Part shown: piece after piece, positions 8,191 through 17,704 of the stretch
How the letters are laid out: each line of letters opens with the position of its first letter
Numbering within the stretch: the stretch's first letter is position 1
Source of the DNA: Ruminococcus sp. Zagget11
GTDB taxonomy: Bacteria > Bacillota > Clostridia > Oscillospirales > Ruminococcaceae
NCBI GenBank assembly: GCA_001941135.1
Contig: MSHL01000002.1
Location: 1-44,075, forward strand
DNA length: 44,075 nucleotides
Direction of reading: 5' to 3'
The notes under the pieces: generated by a model
The model's database searches: none
The model's input: only the letters and a program-made list of their open reading frames with translations
What the model was told of the DNA's origin: nothing
Made by a program: the position numbers and the translations under genes

Positions 8191-9054
8191 ATGGCTGTTG
8201 ATTATGCAACCCTTAAAAAGGGAGGTTTTATGCGGCAGAAGCAGAAGAATAATTTCTCGCTTCGTCTGCGTGCTGTGGGAGGAAATCTTACCGCGAAGCA
8301 GCTTGCAAGGATTGCTGCGGTTGCCGAGGAATTTGGTGACGGACACGTTCACCTTACATCCCGACAAAGCGTTGAAATACCCTTTATTAAGCTGGATGAT
8401 ATAGACAGGGTGAAAGCTGCCCTCGCCCTAGGTGGGGTTGAACCCGGCGTATGCGGACCGAGGGTAAGGACGGTTACCGCCTGTCAGGGAGAGGCTGTCT
8501 GTCCAAGCGGGTGTATAGATACCTATTCATTGGCAAAGGAGCTGGACGAGAGGTATTTTGCACGCGAGCTGCCCCATAAGTTTAAATTCGGTATTACCGG
8601 CTGCCGTAACAACTGCCTTAAAGCGGAGGAAAACGATCTGGGAATTAAGGGCGGAATTGAGGTAAAATGGCGTGAGAATGAATGTATTAACTGCGGCGTT
8701 TGCGTCAAGGCTTGCCGTGAGGGCGCAATAACCATGTCGGAAGGAAAAATTTCCGTTGACAGCGAAAAATGCAATTTCTGCGGCCGCTGTGTAAAGGCTT
8801 GTCCGGCGGATGCATGGGACACGATTCACGGCTATATGGTTTCCTTCGGAGGACTTTTCGGAAACAGCATTAATAAGGGCGAGGTGATTATCCCGTTTAT
8901 TGAGGATCATCAAAAGCTTATAAATGTATGTGATGCGGCTATTGAATTTTTTGCGGAAAATGCAAATGCGGGAGAAAGATTTAAATTCACTGTAGACCGA
9001 GTCAGCAGAGATAAATTCAAGGAAAAAATATTGGAGGCATATAACAATGGCTGA
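8191..9054 (+). CDS. Small single-chain siroheme sulfite reductase with 2x[4Fe-4S] ferredoxin domain
   Basis: A 287-aa protein. The N-terminal half is a nitrite/sulfite reductase ferredoxin-like domain (LTAKQLARIAAVAEEFGDG, LTSRQSVEIP). The siroheme-[4Fe-4S] cysteines appear as TACQGEAVC and GITGCRNNC (C-x5-C...C-x3-C). Two classical ferredoxin motifs follow, CINCGVCVKAC and CNFCGRCVKAC, then a siroheme-domain tail. This half-size layout resembles AsrC and other small assimilatory-type sulfite reductases rather than the 570-aa CysI. It reduces sulfite to sulfide with six electrons. No AsrA/AsrB or CysJ partner is encoded here, so electrons presumably come from a ferredoxin or similar donor. 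It starts 7 bp after metY and overlaps the TusA-like gene by 8 bp. Confidence 0.88.
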   Translation: MAVDYATLKKGGFMRQKQKNNFSLRLRAVGGNLTAKQLARIAAVAEEFGDGHVHLTSRQSVEIPFIKLDDIDRVKAALALGGVEPGVCGPRVRTVTACQGEAVCPSGCIDTYSLAKELDERYFARELPHKFKFGITGCRNNCLKAEENDLGIKGGIEVKWRENECINCGVCVKACREGAITMSEGKISVDSEKCNFCGRCVKACPADAWDTIHGYMVSFGGLFGNSINKGEVIIPFIEDHQKLINVCDAAIEFFAENANAGERFKFTVDRVSRDKFKEKILEAYNNG

Positions 9055-9292
9055 TTTTATAATTAACGATACGGTTGATATAACCGATGTGGTCTGCCCC
9101 ACAACATTTGTCAAGGCTAAGGTCGCCCTCGAAGCGCTTGAGGACGGGCAGATTTTATCGGTGAGGATGAATGACGGCGAGCCTGTGCAGAATGTTCCAA
9201 GAAGCATTAAGGATGAGGGACATAAGATATTGAAGCTTATTGACAACGAGGACGGAACATATAATTTAATCGTGCAAAAGGTCGGTGATTAG
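9047..9292 (+). CDS. TusA/SirA-like sulfur-transfer protein
   Basis: An 81-aa protein with the TusA-type site DVVCPTTFVKAKVALEAL; the cysteine of the CPxP-like motif (here CPTT) would carry a persulfide. The fold ends in a short beta-hairpin (TYNLIVQKV), as in SirA/TusA proteins. It overlaps the sulfite reductase end by 8 bp and abuts the thioredoxin start. A SirA-type gene also occurs in the Wolinella HcyS cluster, supporting a role in handing sulfur from the reductase to the carrier. That step is inference. The second proline of the usual CPxP is replaced by threonine. Confidence 0.85.
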   Translation: MADFIINDTVDITDVVCPTTFVKAKVALEALEDGQILSVRMNDGEPVQNVPRSIKDEGHKILKLIDNEDGTYNLIVQKVGD

Positions 9293-9604
9293 ATGGCTGT
9301 AAAGGTGAGTGCCGATAATTTCGTCAAAGAGGTGCTCTTGTCCGACGAAATCGTCATTGCGGATTTTTATTCGGATTCCTGTGTGCCGTGTAAAAGGATT
9401 TCGCCGATACTTTCGGAGATTGAGGAAGAAAACATGGAAATAAGGATTGCAAAAATCAATGTGAATATTGATCATCAGACACCCGAAAAATATGGAGTTA
9501 CCTCCGTCCCTACGCTTATCATTTTTAAAAAGGGCGAGGAAAAAGCACGTATAGTCGGTGCGGTCAGAAAAAACGTTATTACCGAGGCAATAGCTTCAAT
9601 ATGA
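9293..9604 (+). CDS. Thioredoxin-family protein (CVPC)
   Basis: A 103-aa thioredoxin fold with active site CVPC (DSCVPCKRISPILSEIEE) and cis-Pro region VTSVPTLIIFKKGEEKARIVG. It starts directly after the TusA-like stop codon. Being inside the operon it may reduce the sulfite reductase system or resolve persulfide/thiocarboxylate intermediates. It is the second thioredoxin of the window and differs from the CVHC protein at 4949. Its likely reductant is the TrxB at 5343. Confidence 0.87.
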   Translation: MAVKVSADNFVKEVLLSDEIVIADFYSDSCVPCKRISPILSEIEEENMEIRIAKINVNIDHQTPEKYGVTSVPTLIIFKKGEEKARIVGAVRKNVITEAIASI

Positions 9605-9627
9605 TATAGTGAATAGGAGAATGCTTT

Positions 9628-9834
9628 ATGAAAATTACAGTTGCGGGCGTAAAAAAAGAGTTTGATGACGGACTTACCGTTGCAAAGCTTGTAAATCTTG
9701 AAAAGGTTGAAACTCCTCAATATGTCACTGTCACAATCAACGATGAATTTGTTGAAAGCGGTGCATTTGAAAATACAATCCTAAAGGATGGGGACGAAGT
9801 GGAGTTTCTTTACTTTATGGGAGGTGGAAGGTAA
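9628..9834 (+). CDS. hcyS: ThiS/HcyS-like sulfur-carrier protein with blocked C-terminus
   Basis: A 68-aa beta-grasp (ubiquitin-like) protein: MKITVAGVKKEFDDG, VTVTINDEFVE, DGDEVEFLYFM. It ends GGGR, so an arginine and perhaps one glycine extend past the Gly-Gly that must be adenylated and turned into a thiocarboxylate. In Wolinella HcyS, one extra C-terminal residue has to be removed by the JAMM protease HcyD before activation, and a JAMM gene is two genes downstream here. The role as sulfur donor for MetY follows from this context. A ThiS role in thiamine synthesis is less likely because no thi genes are present. The stop codon overlaps the next ATG (TAATG). Confidence 0.85.
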   Translation: MKITVAGVKKEFDDGLTVAKLVNLEKVETPQYVTVTINDEFVESGAFENTILKDGDEVEFLYFMGGGR

Positions 9835-10646
9835 TGGCTTTTTCAAACGAACAGCTTGAACGCTACTCACGCCACATTATCCTTAAAGAGGTGGGAGCTA
9901 AGGGGCAAAATAAGCTTTTAAGCTCAAGTGTGCTTATAATCGGCGCGGGAGGACTGGGCGCACCTGCCGCTATGTATCTGGCGGCGGCGGGTGTAGGCAC
10001 TGTCGGCATTGCCGATGCGGATGAGGTGGAGCTTTCAAACCTGCAAAGGCAGATAATCCATTCTACCGAGGATCTTGGAAAGGCAAAGGTTCAGTCTGCA
10101 AAGGAAATCATTGAAAGAATGAACCCCGATGTAAAGGTTAATACCTACCGTATCTTTGTGGACAGCAGCAATATTGCCGACCTTATTAAGGATTATGATT
10201 TTATCATCGACGGTACCGACAATTTTCCCGCAAAATTCCTGATAAACGATGCCTGTGTCATGGCGGGAAAGCCCTTTTGTCATGCGGGAATTATTCGCTT
10301 TAAGGGTCAGCTTATGACCTATGTGCCCGGGAAAGGCCCGTGTTATCGCTGTATATTTAAGAATCCGCCCCCAAAGGATGCTGTCCCTACCTGCAAGCAG
10401 GCGGGAGTTATCGGCGCAATGGGCGGTGTAATAGGCAGTCTGCAGGCAATGGAGGCTATTAAATATCTTTTGGGTGTAGGCGAGCTTTTGACGGGATATC
10501 TGCTCACGTATGATGCTCTTACAATGGAATTTCGTAAGATAAAGCTTCCGTCCGAAACAAAGGGCTGTGCTGTTTGCGGCGAGAATCCAACGATAACCGA
10601 GCTTATCGACTATGAACAGTCGGAATGTGACGGTGTGAGCTTATGA
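9834..10646 (+). CDS. hcyF: ThiF/MoeB/HcyF-type carrier-protein adenylyltransferase
   Basis: A 270-aa E1-like enzyme. It has the nucleotide-binding motif GAGGLGAPAAMYLAAAG, the ADADEVELSNLQRQ arginine region, and two CxxC pairs (GPCYRC and GCAVCG) that bind structural zinc. A cysteine in DAVPTCKQAG lies where MoeB/ThiF proteins carry theirs. It would adenylate the C-terminal glycine of the upstream carrier for thiocarboxylate formation. There is no rhodanese domain, so sulfur must arrive from sulfide or a persulfide donor such as the TusA-like protein. It is coupled by TAATG upstream and ATGA downstream. Confidence 0.88.
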   Translation: MAFSNEQLERYSRHIILKEVGAKGQNKLLSSSVLIIGAGGLGAPAAMYLAAAGVGTVGIADADEVELSNLQRQIIHSTEDLGKAKVQSAKEIIERMNPDVKVNTYRIFVDSSNIADLIKDYDFIIDGTDNFPAKFLINDACVMAGKPFCHAGIIRFKGQLMTYVPGKGPCYRCIFKNPPPKDAVPTCKQAGVIGAMGGVIGSLQAMEAIKYLLGVGELLTGYLLTYDALTMEFRKIKLPSETKGCAVCGENPTITELIDYEQSECDGVSL

Positions 10647-11059
10647 TTAAAATGAACAGAGGCGACTATGAGAGGATATTGTCCGATTCAAAAAAGCGCT
10701 TACCAAACGAGGCTTGCGGTCTTATAGGCGGGATTATTTCGGAAAACGGCGATAAATCGGTGAAAAAGGTTTATCTGCTTACCAACACAGATAATTCCAA
10801 TGAGCATTTTTCTCTTGACCCCAAGGAGCAGTTAGCTGCGGTTAAGGATATGCGGGCAGAGGGCTTGGTTCCGCTGGGAAATTGGCATTCTCATCCCGAA
10901 TCTCCCTCTCGCCCCTCCGAGGAGGATAAAAGGCTTGCATATGATAAAAATGCAAGCTATATGATATTGTCACTTATGAATATCGATGAACCTGTATTAA
11001 ATTCCTTTAAAATAAGCGGTAATACCGCAGAAAAGGAAGATCTGATAATTGAGAATTAA
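10643..11059 (+). CDS. hcyD: JAMM/Mov34 metalloprotease, HcyD/Mec+-like
   Basis: A 138-aa zinc protease of the JAMM fold with the full motif: a Glu in PNEACGLIGG, then HSHPESPSRPSEED (H-x-H-P-x6-S-x2-D). Family members near ThiS-like carriers either clip extra C-terminal residues from the carrier (HcyD) or release the amino acid formed on it (Mec+ in Mycobacterium). The blocked GGGR tail of the carrier favours the first role here. It is the last gene of the operon, starts within the hcyF stop (ATGA), and is followed by a hairpin terminator. Confidence 0.87.
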   Translation: MIKMNRGDYERILSDSKKRLPNEACGLIGGIISENGDKSVKKVYLLTNTDNSNEHFSLDPKEQLAAVKDMRAEGLVPLGNWHSHPESPSRPSEEDKRLAYDKNASYMILSLMNIDEPVLNSFKISGNTAEKEDLIIEN

Positions 11060-11066
11060 CAAATAT

Positions 11067-11097
11067 GCAGTCCATGAAACGCAGGTCAATGGACTGC
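11067..11097. terminator. Terminator between convergent sulfur and siroheme operons
   Basis: Stem GCAGTCCAT (11067-11075)/ATGGACTGC (11089-11097), followed on the plus strand by AATTTTTAT. On the minus strand the tail is weaker (ATATTTGTT), so it serves mainly the sulfur operon. Confidence 0.8.
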
Positions 11098-11108
11098 AAT
11101 TTTTATCG

Positions 11109-12367
11109 TTAGTGAAAGCCTTTTATTGCGTCGCAGGTTTTATTTATATCCTCCCACGAATGGGTGGCTGAAACAAACATAGCCTCAAACTGCGAGGGCG
11201 CGCAGTATATGCCTTTATCCAGCATATAACGGTAATATTCGCCGTATCTTTTTGTATCGGCGGTTTTTACACTGTCATAATTCTCCGCTTTTTCGGATGT
11301 GAAAAATACCGTAAGCAGTGAGCCGCAGCGGTTTACATTCATCCCTGCCGATTCCATTGCCCTTTCTATTTCAGCGGATTTTCGGTCAAGCTCATCATAT
11401 ATTTCGGCGTGATTTTCCAGCGCTTCTATTGTCGCAATACCCGCCGCTGCCGCAATGGGATTGCCTGACAGAGTTCCCGCTTGATAAACCGATCCCAAGG
11501 GTGCAATGCACTCCATAATCTCTCTTTTTCCTCCGAAAGCCGCTAAGGGCATTCCGCCGCCCACTATTTTTCCGAGAGTAGTCATATCAGGTGTGATACC
11601 GTAAAGCTGCTGTGCGCCTCCTATGGAAAGCCTAAATCCTGTTATAACCTCGTCAAAAATAAGCACAGTGCCGTATTTTTCGGTTATTTCACGGAGAAAG
11701 GGCAAAAATCCCTCCTTTGGGGATACAACTCCCATATTTGCGGCGCAGGGTTCGACTATAAGGGCGGCAATTTCATTTCCGCAGCTTTCAAAAATCCTTT
11801 CTACCGATGAAAAATCGTTATATACCGCAAGAAGTGTGTTTTCTGTGCAGCCATGAGGCACACCTGCACCTGAGGGAATTGCGTTAGTCATCAATCCCGA
11901 CCCTGCCTTTACCAACAGTCCGTCGGAATGACCGTGATAGCACCCCTCAAATTTGACGATTTTATCACGGCAGGTAAAACCTCTTGCGGCACGTATAGCG
12001 CTCATTACCGCTTCAGTTCCCGAATTTACCAATCGCAGCATCTCCATAGAGGGAAAATGCTTTTTTATAAGGCTCGCAAGCCGTATTTCACCTCTATGGC
12101 AAGCGCCGAAGGTGAGCCCCTTTTCACAGGCAGATTTAACCGCATCCGTCACGGGCTTATAGGAGTGTCCGAGTATATTAGGTCCCCATGAACAAACATA
12201 ATCGATAAATACATTTCCATCCGCGTCATATATTTTTGAACCGCTTGCTCTATCTATGAAAAGAGGAACACTACCCACAGCCTTACAAGCTCTGACGGGA
12301 CTGTTTACACCGCCGGGCATAAATTCAAGTGCCTTAGCATACAGCCTTTCGCTTTCATCGGTACGCA

Positions 12368-12368
<1 letters not shown>
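11109..12368 (-). CDS. hemL: Glutamate-1-semialdehyde 2,1-aminomutase
   Basis: A 419-aa class-III PLP aminotransferase-fold enzyme. Visible are VNSGTEAVMSAIRAARG (PLP phosphate site), LIFDEVITGFR (cofactor Asp) and the Schiff-base lysine in TTLGKIVGGGMP. It converts glutamate-1-semialdehyde to 5-aminolevulinate, the second step of the C5 route begun by the hemA product in the same operon. Length is normal. It is the last gene of the operon and overlaps the hemB stop by one base (TAATG). Confidence 0.93.
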
Positions 12369-13340
<972 letters not shown>

Positions 13341-14812
13341 TTTTACAGTCCTCCAGGATTAGCTGTGCCATTGCCTCTGCCGTGCTTTCACATGGAATAA
13401 GGCAGCGGAAAATATTGTATTGTTCGGCTGCTTTTGCCGTAACCGCTCCGATACATACTACTTTAGTCTTTGGCGAAATACCGTATCCGTTTTCAAAAAA
13501 GCCTCGGACACCGCCCGCACTTGCAAATACCATGTAATCACTGTCTATAAAAGTGCTTTCGGAATATCTGCGGCAAAATTCAGCGGTATAGATTTTTATA
13601 TCGTCATAGTAAATGCCCTCTTTATCAAAGGGCTTTGTAAGCGCTTCCGAGCCTTGGGCGGAGCGGAGAATAAGCACCCTTTCGCCGATTTTACCTTTTT
13701 CGAGAGGCATTTTCCCAGACACTCCGCCGTATATTTTTCAGGGATAATATCCGCATACAATCCCGCATTTTCCAAAGCCGCCGCTGTGCCGCTGCCGATT
13801 GCGGCAATTTTTATCCGACTTAGCTTGTGCAAATCTATCTTCAGTTTTTTCATGCGCTTTAGGAAAATATCCGCACCGTTGGGGCTGGTAAAGACAAGGA
13901 AGCTATACCGTGAAATGTTATTTAAGGCTTGGTCAAATTGAGAATTATCCTCTATCTCGCGTATAACATTTCCCGCTGTTCTTTCAACCCGCGCTCCCAT
14001 TCTCTCAAGCAAGCCGAAAAGCTTGCGGCAGATCTTATCCGTTGCACATACAGCAATTCTGAAACCCCTGAGCGGAAGCTTCATTGTAGGGGAAAAATCG
14101 AGAGCTGCCGTTTTACCCACCACAATAACAGCAGGGGATTTAACGTTACTCTCTTTAGCCTTTAGGAAAATATTATCCAAACGTCCCTTTATTACAATGC
14201 TGTTTTCACCGCCGCAATCGGAAATTATCGCAGCAGGTGTATCACCCGTCATGCCGCCTTTCATAAGTCCCTCGGTGATAATTCGCAGATTATTAAGTCC
14301 CATTAGGAATACCAATGTACCCTCTGACCTTGCGTATTCCCTGAAATTATTCGGCTGCAAATCATCAGAGGTATGACCCGCAATTACATGAAAGCTGCGG
14401 CTTATATTACGGTGCGTGACAGGTATTCCCGCAAGCTCCACCGCCGCAATGGCGGAGGATATTCCCGGTATAACGGTGTAGGGTATATTATTCTCCTTAA
14501 GTGCCGTAATTTCCTCGCCTACTCGTCCGAAAACAAAGGGATCTCCGCCCTTTAACCTTGCAACGGTTCTTCCATCCTTAGCCTTTTTAATGAGAAGTGA
14601 GTTTATATCTGTCTGGAAAAAGGAATGTTTTCCGCTGCGCTTGCCCACGGAGATTTTTTCCGCATTTTCATTGCAAAAATTGAGAAGTCGTTTATCTATA
14701 AGGCTGTCGTAAATTATCGTGTCACAGTCCTCAAGCGCCCTCATTCCACGCAGGGTAATAAGGTCATATTCACCGCACCCCGCACCTATGAGAAATACCT
14801 TGCCCGAATTGC

Positions 14813-15676
14813 TCATAGCTTGGAAATCAACTCCCTTGCAAGGTCTGTGGGTTTGTTTATGTTCCCGCTGCCTGTAATTATTTTATTCGGGTCTTTGGAA
14901 ATACTCATGGTAAGTGTATCACCAACCATCTCGGAATAAGCGCCCAGCGGTGTCATACAGCTGCCGCCAATATTTACGGAAACAAACCTCTCCGCTTCAA
15001 AGCATATCTGTGTCGGCTTATGTGATATTTCTCCCGCAATTTTTGCGGCATAGCTGTCCTTTTTACATTCAAGGGCAATTATTCCCTGACACGGTGCGGG
15101 AAGAAATTCCGATATCCCAAAAAATTCAAATTTGTATCTGTTTCCTTGGGTAATACCAAGTCTTTCAAGTCCCGCCGCCGCCAGTATTATTCCGTCATAT
15201 TCACCTAAAAGCAATTTGTTCAGTCTGGTATCAACATTTCCCCTTATATCTGAAAAAATTGCGTTTTTATAAAGTCTTGCAAAGCTTACCCTGCGGCGCA
15301 GGCTACCTGTGCCGATATTAAGCCGTGATTGGGAATTATACTCAAAATCAGCCCTTGTTATAAGCACATCTCTCGGATCGCCTCTTTTCAGAACAGCGGA
15401 TATTTTCAAATTATTCCCAAGTGAAAGTGGTAAATCCTTTGCACTGTGTACCGCAATATCGATATCACCCTCTTGCAGAGCCGATTCAATTTCACCCACA
15501 AATACACCTTTCCCGTCAAAGTAAGACAGGGGTTTATCAAGCACTCGGTCGCCCTTGGTTGTTATTTGGACAATTTCCGTTTCAATTTCAGGAAATTTCC
15601 TTGTAATTTCATTGACAGCAATAAATGTCTGTGCCATCGCCAGCTTGCTTTTTCTTGTACCTATTTTAAGCTTCAT
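14813..15676 (-). CDS. hemC: Hydroxymethylbilane synthase
   Basis: A 287-aa porphobilinogen deaminase. It starts MKLKIGTRKSKLAMAQT and contains AVHSAKDLPL, GTGSLRRRV (substrate arginines) and the dipyrromethane cofactor cysteine in VNIGGSCMTPLGAYSE. It links four porphobilinogens into hydroxymethylbilane. It is slightly shorter than the usual 300-310 aa, at the C-terminal domain. It overlaps precorrin-2 dehydrogenase upstream by 11 bp and cobA-hemD downstream by 4 bp, so the products are likely made together. Confidence 0.92.
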   Translation of the reverse strand: MKLKIGTRKSKLAMAQTFIAVNEITRKFPEIETEIVQITTKGDRVLDKPLSYFDGKGVFVGEIESALQEGDIDIAVHSAKDLPLSLGNNLKISAVLKRGDPRDVLITRADFEYNSQSRLNIGTGSLRRRVSFARLYKNAIFSDIRGNVDTRLNKLLLGEYDGIILAAAGLERLGITQGNRYKFEFFGISEFLPAPCQGIIALECKKDSYAAKIAGEISHKPTQICFEAERFVSVNIGGSCMTPLGAYSEMVGDTLTMSISKDPNKIITGSGNINKPTDLARELISKL

Positions 15677-16286
15677 TTTTCACATATTCCTCTATCATCA
15701 GATTAATGGCTTCCATATTCGGTTTATCCGTTGAGATAAGCATTTCAAGCAGTCGTTCCTGCACAGCCTTTCGCATATCCGCCGATTGTATTTTTTGCAT
15801 GATAAGCGGGCGCTTTTCCTCCAATATCTTTAGCAAAGCAAGATTATCCTCATTTATCAGCGGCTGAATTATTTCTTTAAGGTATTTTGCAAAAAGGGGG
15901 CTTTTCCCTCCCGTAGATATTCCCAGTGTAATATCCCCCTCGGTTATCAGTGACGGGAAAATGAATGTGCATTTTTCCTTATCGTCCACTGTATTCACGG
16001 GGGTATTCTTTTCTATGCAAAGGCGAAAAATCTCCTCGCCAACGGTTTTGACACCTGTGGCGGATACGACAAAATCCACATTATCCAAGTCGGAAGCGAT
16101 AAAAGCTCTTTCGCGGATTTCCACTTCCTTAATTTCACGGATTTCTGCGCAGATTAACGGCGATACAACCGTTATTCTTGCACCGAAGGGCTTTATCCTT
16201 TGGATTTTACGCAGCGCAACTCTGCCGCCGCCCACCACAAGACATAATTTATCGGTTATGTCCGCAAAAAACGGAAAATATCCCAT
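15666..16286 (-). CDS. Precorrin-2 dehydrogenase / sirohydrochlorin ferrochelatase (CysG-N/Met8-like)
   Basis: A 206-aa protein starting MGYFPFFADITDKLCLVVGG with a Rossmann GGGRVALRKI motif, the conserved segment NTVDDKEKCTFIFPSLITEG and ISTGGKSPLFAKYLKE. It oxidises precorrin-2 to sirohydrochlorin with NAD+; in yeast Met8 and CysG the same domain also inserts iron. No separate CbiK/SirB chelatase is present, so it may do both steps here. It lies directly after hemA behind GGAGG. Its presence, with no later haem genes, points the operon to siroheme. Confidence 0.9.
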   Translation of the reverse strand: MGYFPFFADITDKLCLVVGGGRVALRKIQRIKPFGARITVVSPLICAEIREIKEVEIRERAFIASDLDNVDFVVSATGVKTVGEEIFRLCIEKNTPVNTVDDKEKCTFIFPSLITEGDITLGISTGGKSPLFAKYLKEIIQPLINEDNLALLKILEEKRPLIMQKIQSADMRKAVQERLLEMLISTDKPNMEAINLMIEEYVKNEA

Positions 16287-16288
16287 TA

Positions 16289-17431
16289 TTATCCCTCCAG
16301 ATCGGATTTAAGTGATTTTAGAAGAGCGGAAAATTCGCTGCTTGTCAAGTCGCTTTTTAGCTTGTAAATCAGCTTTTCAAAGCCAACGGAGGTGAATTTA
16401 TCCTCAGCTTCCCGCATTAACGGTAAAAAGCTGTGAAAAGCAAATTCCTTAAATAATTCGTCTGCACAGTTTTCGATTATTTTCTTTGCGTATTCAACGC
16501 TGTCCTGTTTGAGTGCGTTGTTTTCCGCAGACAGCTGTTCAAAATAATCTATTCCCATAAGCCTTGCACCGCTTTCCTCCGCAGCGGATTTTTCTATATC
16601 CGCAGGGACGGCAAGGTCTATAAAGAGCCTGTGGGAGTTATTTACATTATTTTCCGAAAGACCTTGCGCGGTTATGGTGTGGTGGGGTGATGAGGTTGCG
16701 CTGATTATGCAGCTGCAATCATTTATAACGGAATATCTGTGGGAATAATCGATTATATGGATTTGAGGAATATCCCTAAAGGTGTTTAAATCCTCATTGT
16801 GACTTCTTTCGGTCACGTAAATACTTACGTGTCTGTGTGAGATAAGATTTTTCAGCATGATTGAACCGGTTTTTCCGCTGCCGCCTATAAGCAAGACAGT
16901 GGGCTTTTCGCTGAATTTCACAGCTTCATTGGCGGCAAGGGTCGCAACAGACACGGAGGTTTTGGATAAAGCTGTTTCAGTCTTAATTTTCTTGGCGCAG
17001 GAAATTGCCCCTAAAAATACTCTGTTCAGCTCAAAGCCCGCCGTATTTTCTTCCTTTGCACGGGAATATGCCGACTTTGTTTGCCCCAATATTTCATCCT
17101 CGCCTATCACCATTGAGTCTATACCGCAGGCAACCCTATATAGGTGAAAAACCGCATTTTTCCCGCAAAAACGCATTATAAGGGGAGTAAGCTCGCGAAC
17201 GTCAAATCCGCCAAAATCCGCAAGAAGCCCTATTGCGGATTCATACATTCCGCAATAATACACCTCGGTGCGATTGCAGGTGCATATAATAACACATTGA
17301 GAAATTCTGTTTTCACAGGCTTTTTTCAGGAATTTCCGCTGTGTTTCCTCGGTAAAGGCAAGTCTGCCCCTTATATGTGAGGGCGCGGTTCTAAAGCTTA
17401 CGCTTATACATTCTATATTAGGTTCATCCAA
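16289..17431 (-). CDS. hemA: Glutamyl-tRNA reductase
   Basis: About 380 aa. The catalytic cysteine is in VIICTCNRTEVYY, with the entry motif SFRTAPSHIRGRLAF, the hinge GEDEILGQTKSAYSRA and the NADPH site LLIGGSGKTGSIML. It reduces glutamyl-tRNA to glutamate-1-semialdehyde. The start is uncertain. TTG at 17431 has GAGGGTG 6 nt upstream and gives the usual short lead into the conserved core; a GTG at 17464 is also open but lacks a ribosome binding site. The protein is shorter than the usual 410-430 aa at the C-terminal dimerisation domain. It is the first gene of the siroheme operon. Confidence 0.88.
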   Translation of the reverse strand: MDEPNIECISVSFRTAPSHIRGRLAFTEETQRKFLKKACENRISQCVIICTCNRTEVYYCGMYESAIGLLADFGGFDVRELTPLIMRFCGKNAVFHLYRVACGIDSMVIGEDEILGQTKSAYSRAKEENTAGFELNRVFLGAISCAKKIKTETALSKTSVSVATLAANEAVKFSEKPTVLLIGGSGKTGSIMLKNLISHRHVSIYVTERSHNEDLNTFRDIPQIHIIDYSHRYSVINDCSCIISATSSPHHTITAQGLSENNVNNSHRLFIDLAVPADIEKSAAEESGARLMGIDYFEQLSAENNALKQDSVEYAKKIIENCADELFKEFAFHSFLPLMREAEDKFTSVGFEKLIYKLKSDLTSSEFSALLKSLKSDLEG

Positions 17432-17499
17432 AGGTATCACCCTCAAAACAAAACTTTTATGCACTGATTATGGTGTAATAATTATATATTGCCTATATA

Positions 17500-17541
17500 A
17501 TTACTATGTTTAATTATACATCAAATAATGCTCTATGTCAA
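17500..17541 (-). promoter_or_regulatory. Siroheme operon promoter with shared motif
   Basis: Minus-strand TTGACA (17536-17541), 17-bp spacer and TATAAT (17513-17518), both perfect. Over the expected start, the plus strand reads TTACTATGTTTAAT (17501-17514), matching 13 of 14 bases of TTACTATGTTTTAT in the metY promoter. The rest of 17465-17704 is AT-rich and holds no gene. Confidence 0.75.
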
Positions 17542-17660
17542 TACAGAATTTATCAAATTGGCTAAATGATATTTAATATTAGTCTTTACAAATTTACACA
17601 GGAATATGGAACCATGTTACCTATGCAAATACAGATTAACAGGATAATAGGCATAATTAA

Positions 17661-17688
17661 GGCTGATGCAGTGTAAGCAGCATCAGCC
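17661..17688 (-). terminator. Terminator after the MBL hydrolase gene
   Basis: Stem GGCTGATGC (17661-17669)/GCATCAGCC (17680-17688), read on the minus strand and followed by TTAATTATG. It ends the minus-strand gene run 24090-17705. Confidence 0.7.
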
Positions 17689-17704
17689 CATCATGCTCGA
17701 TTTA

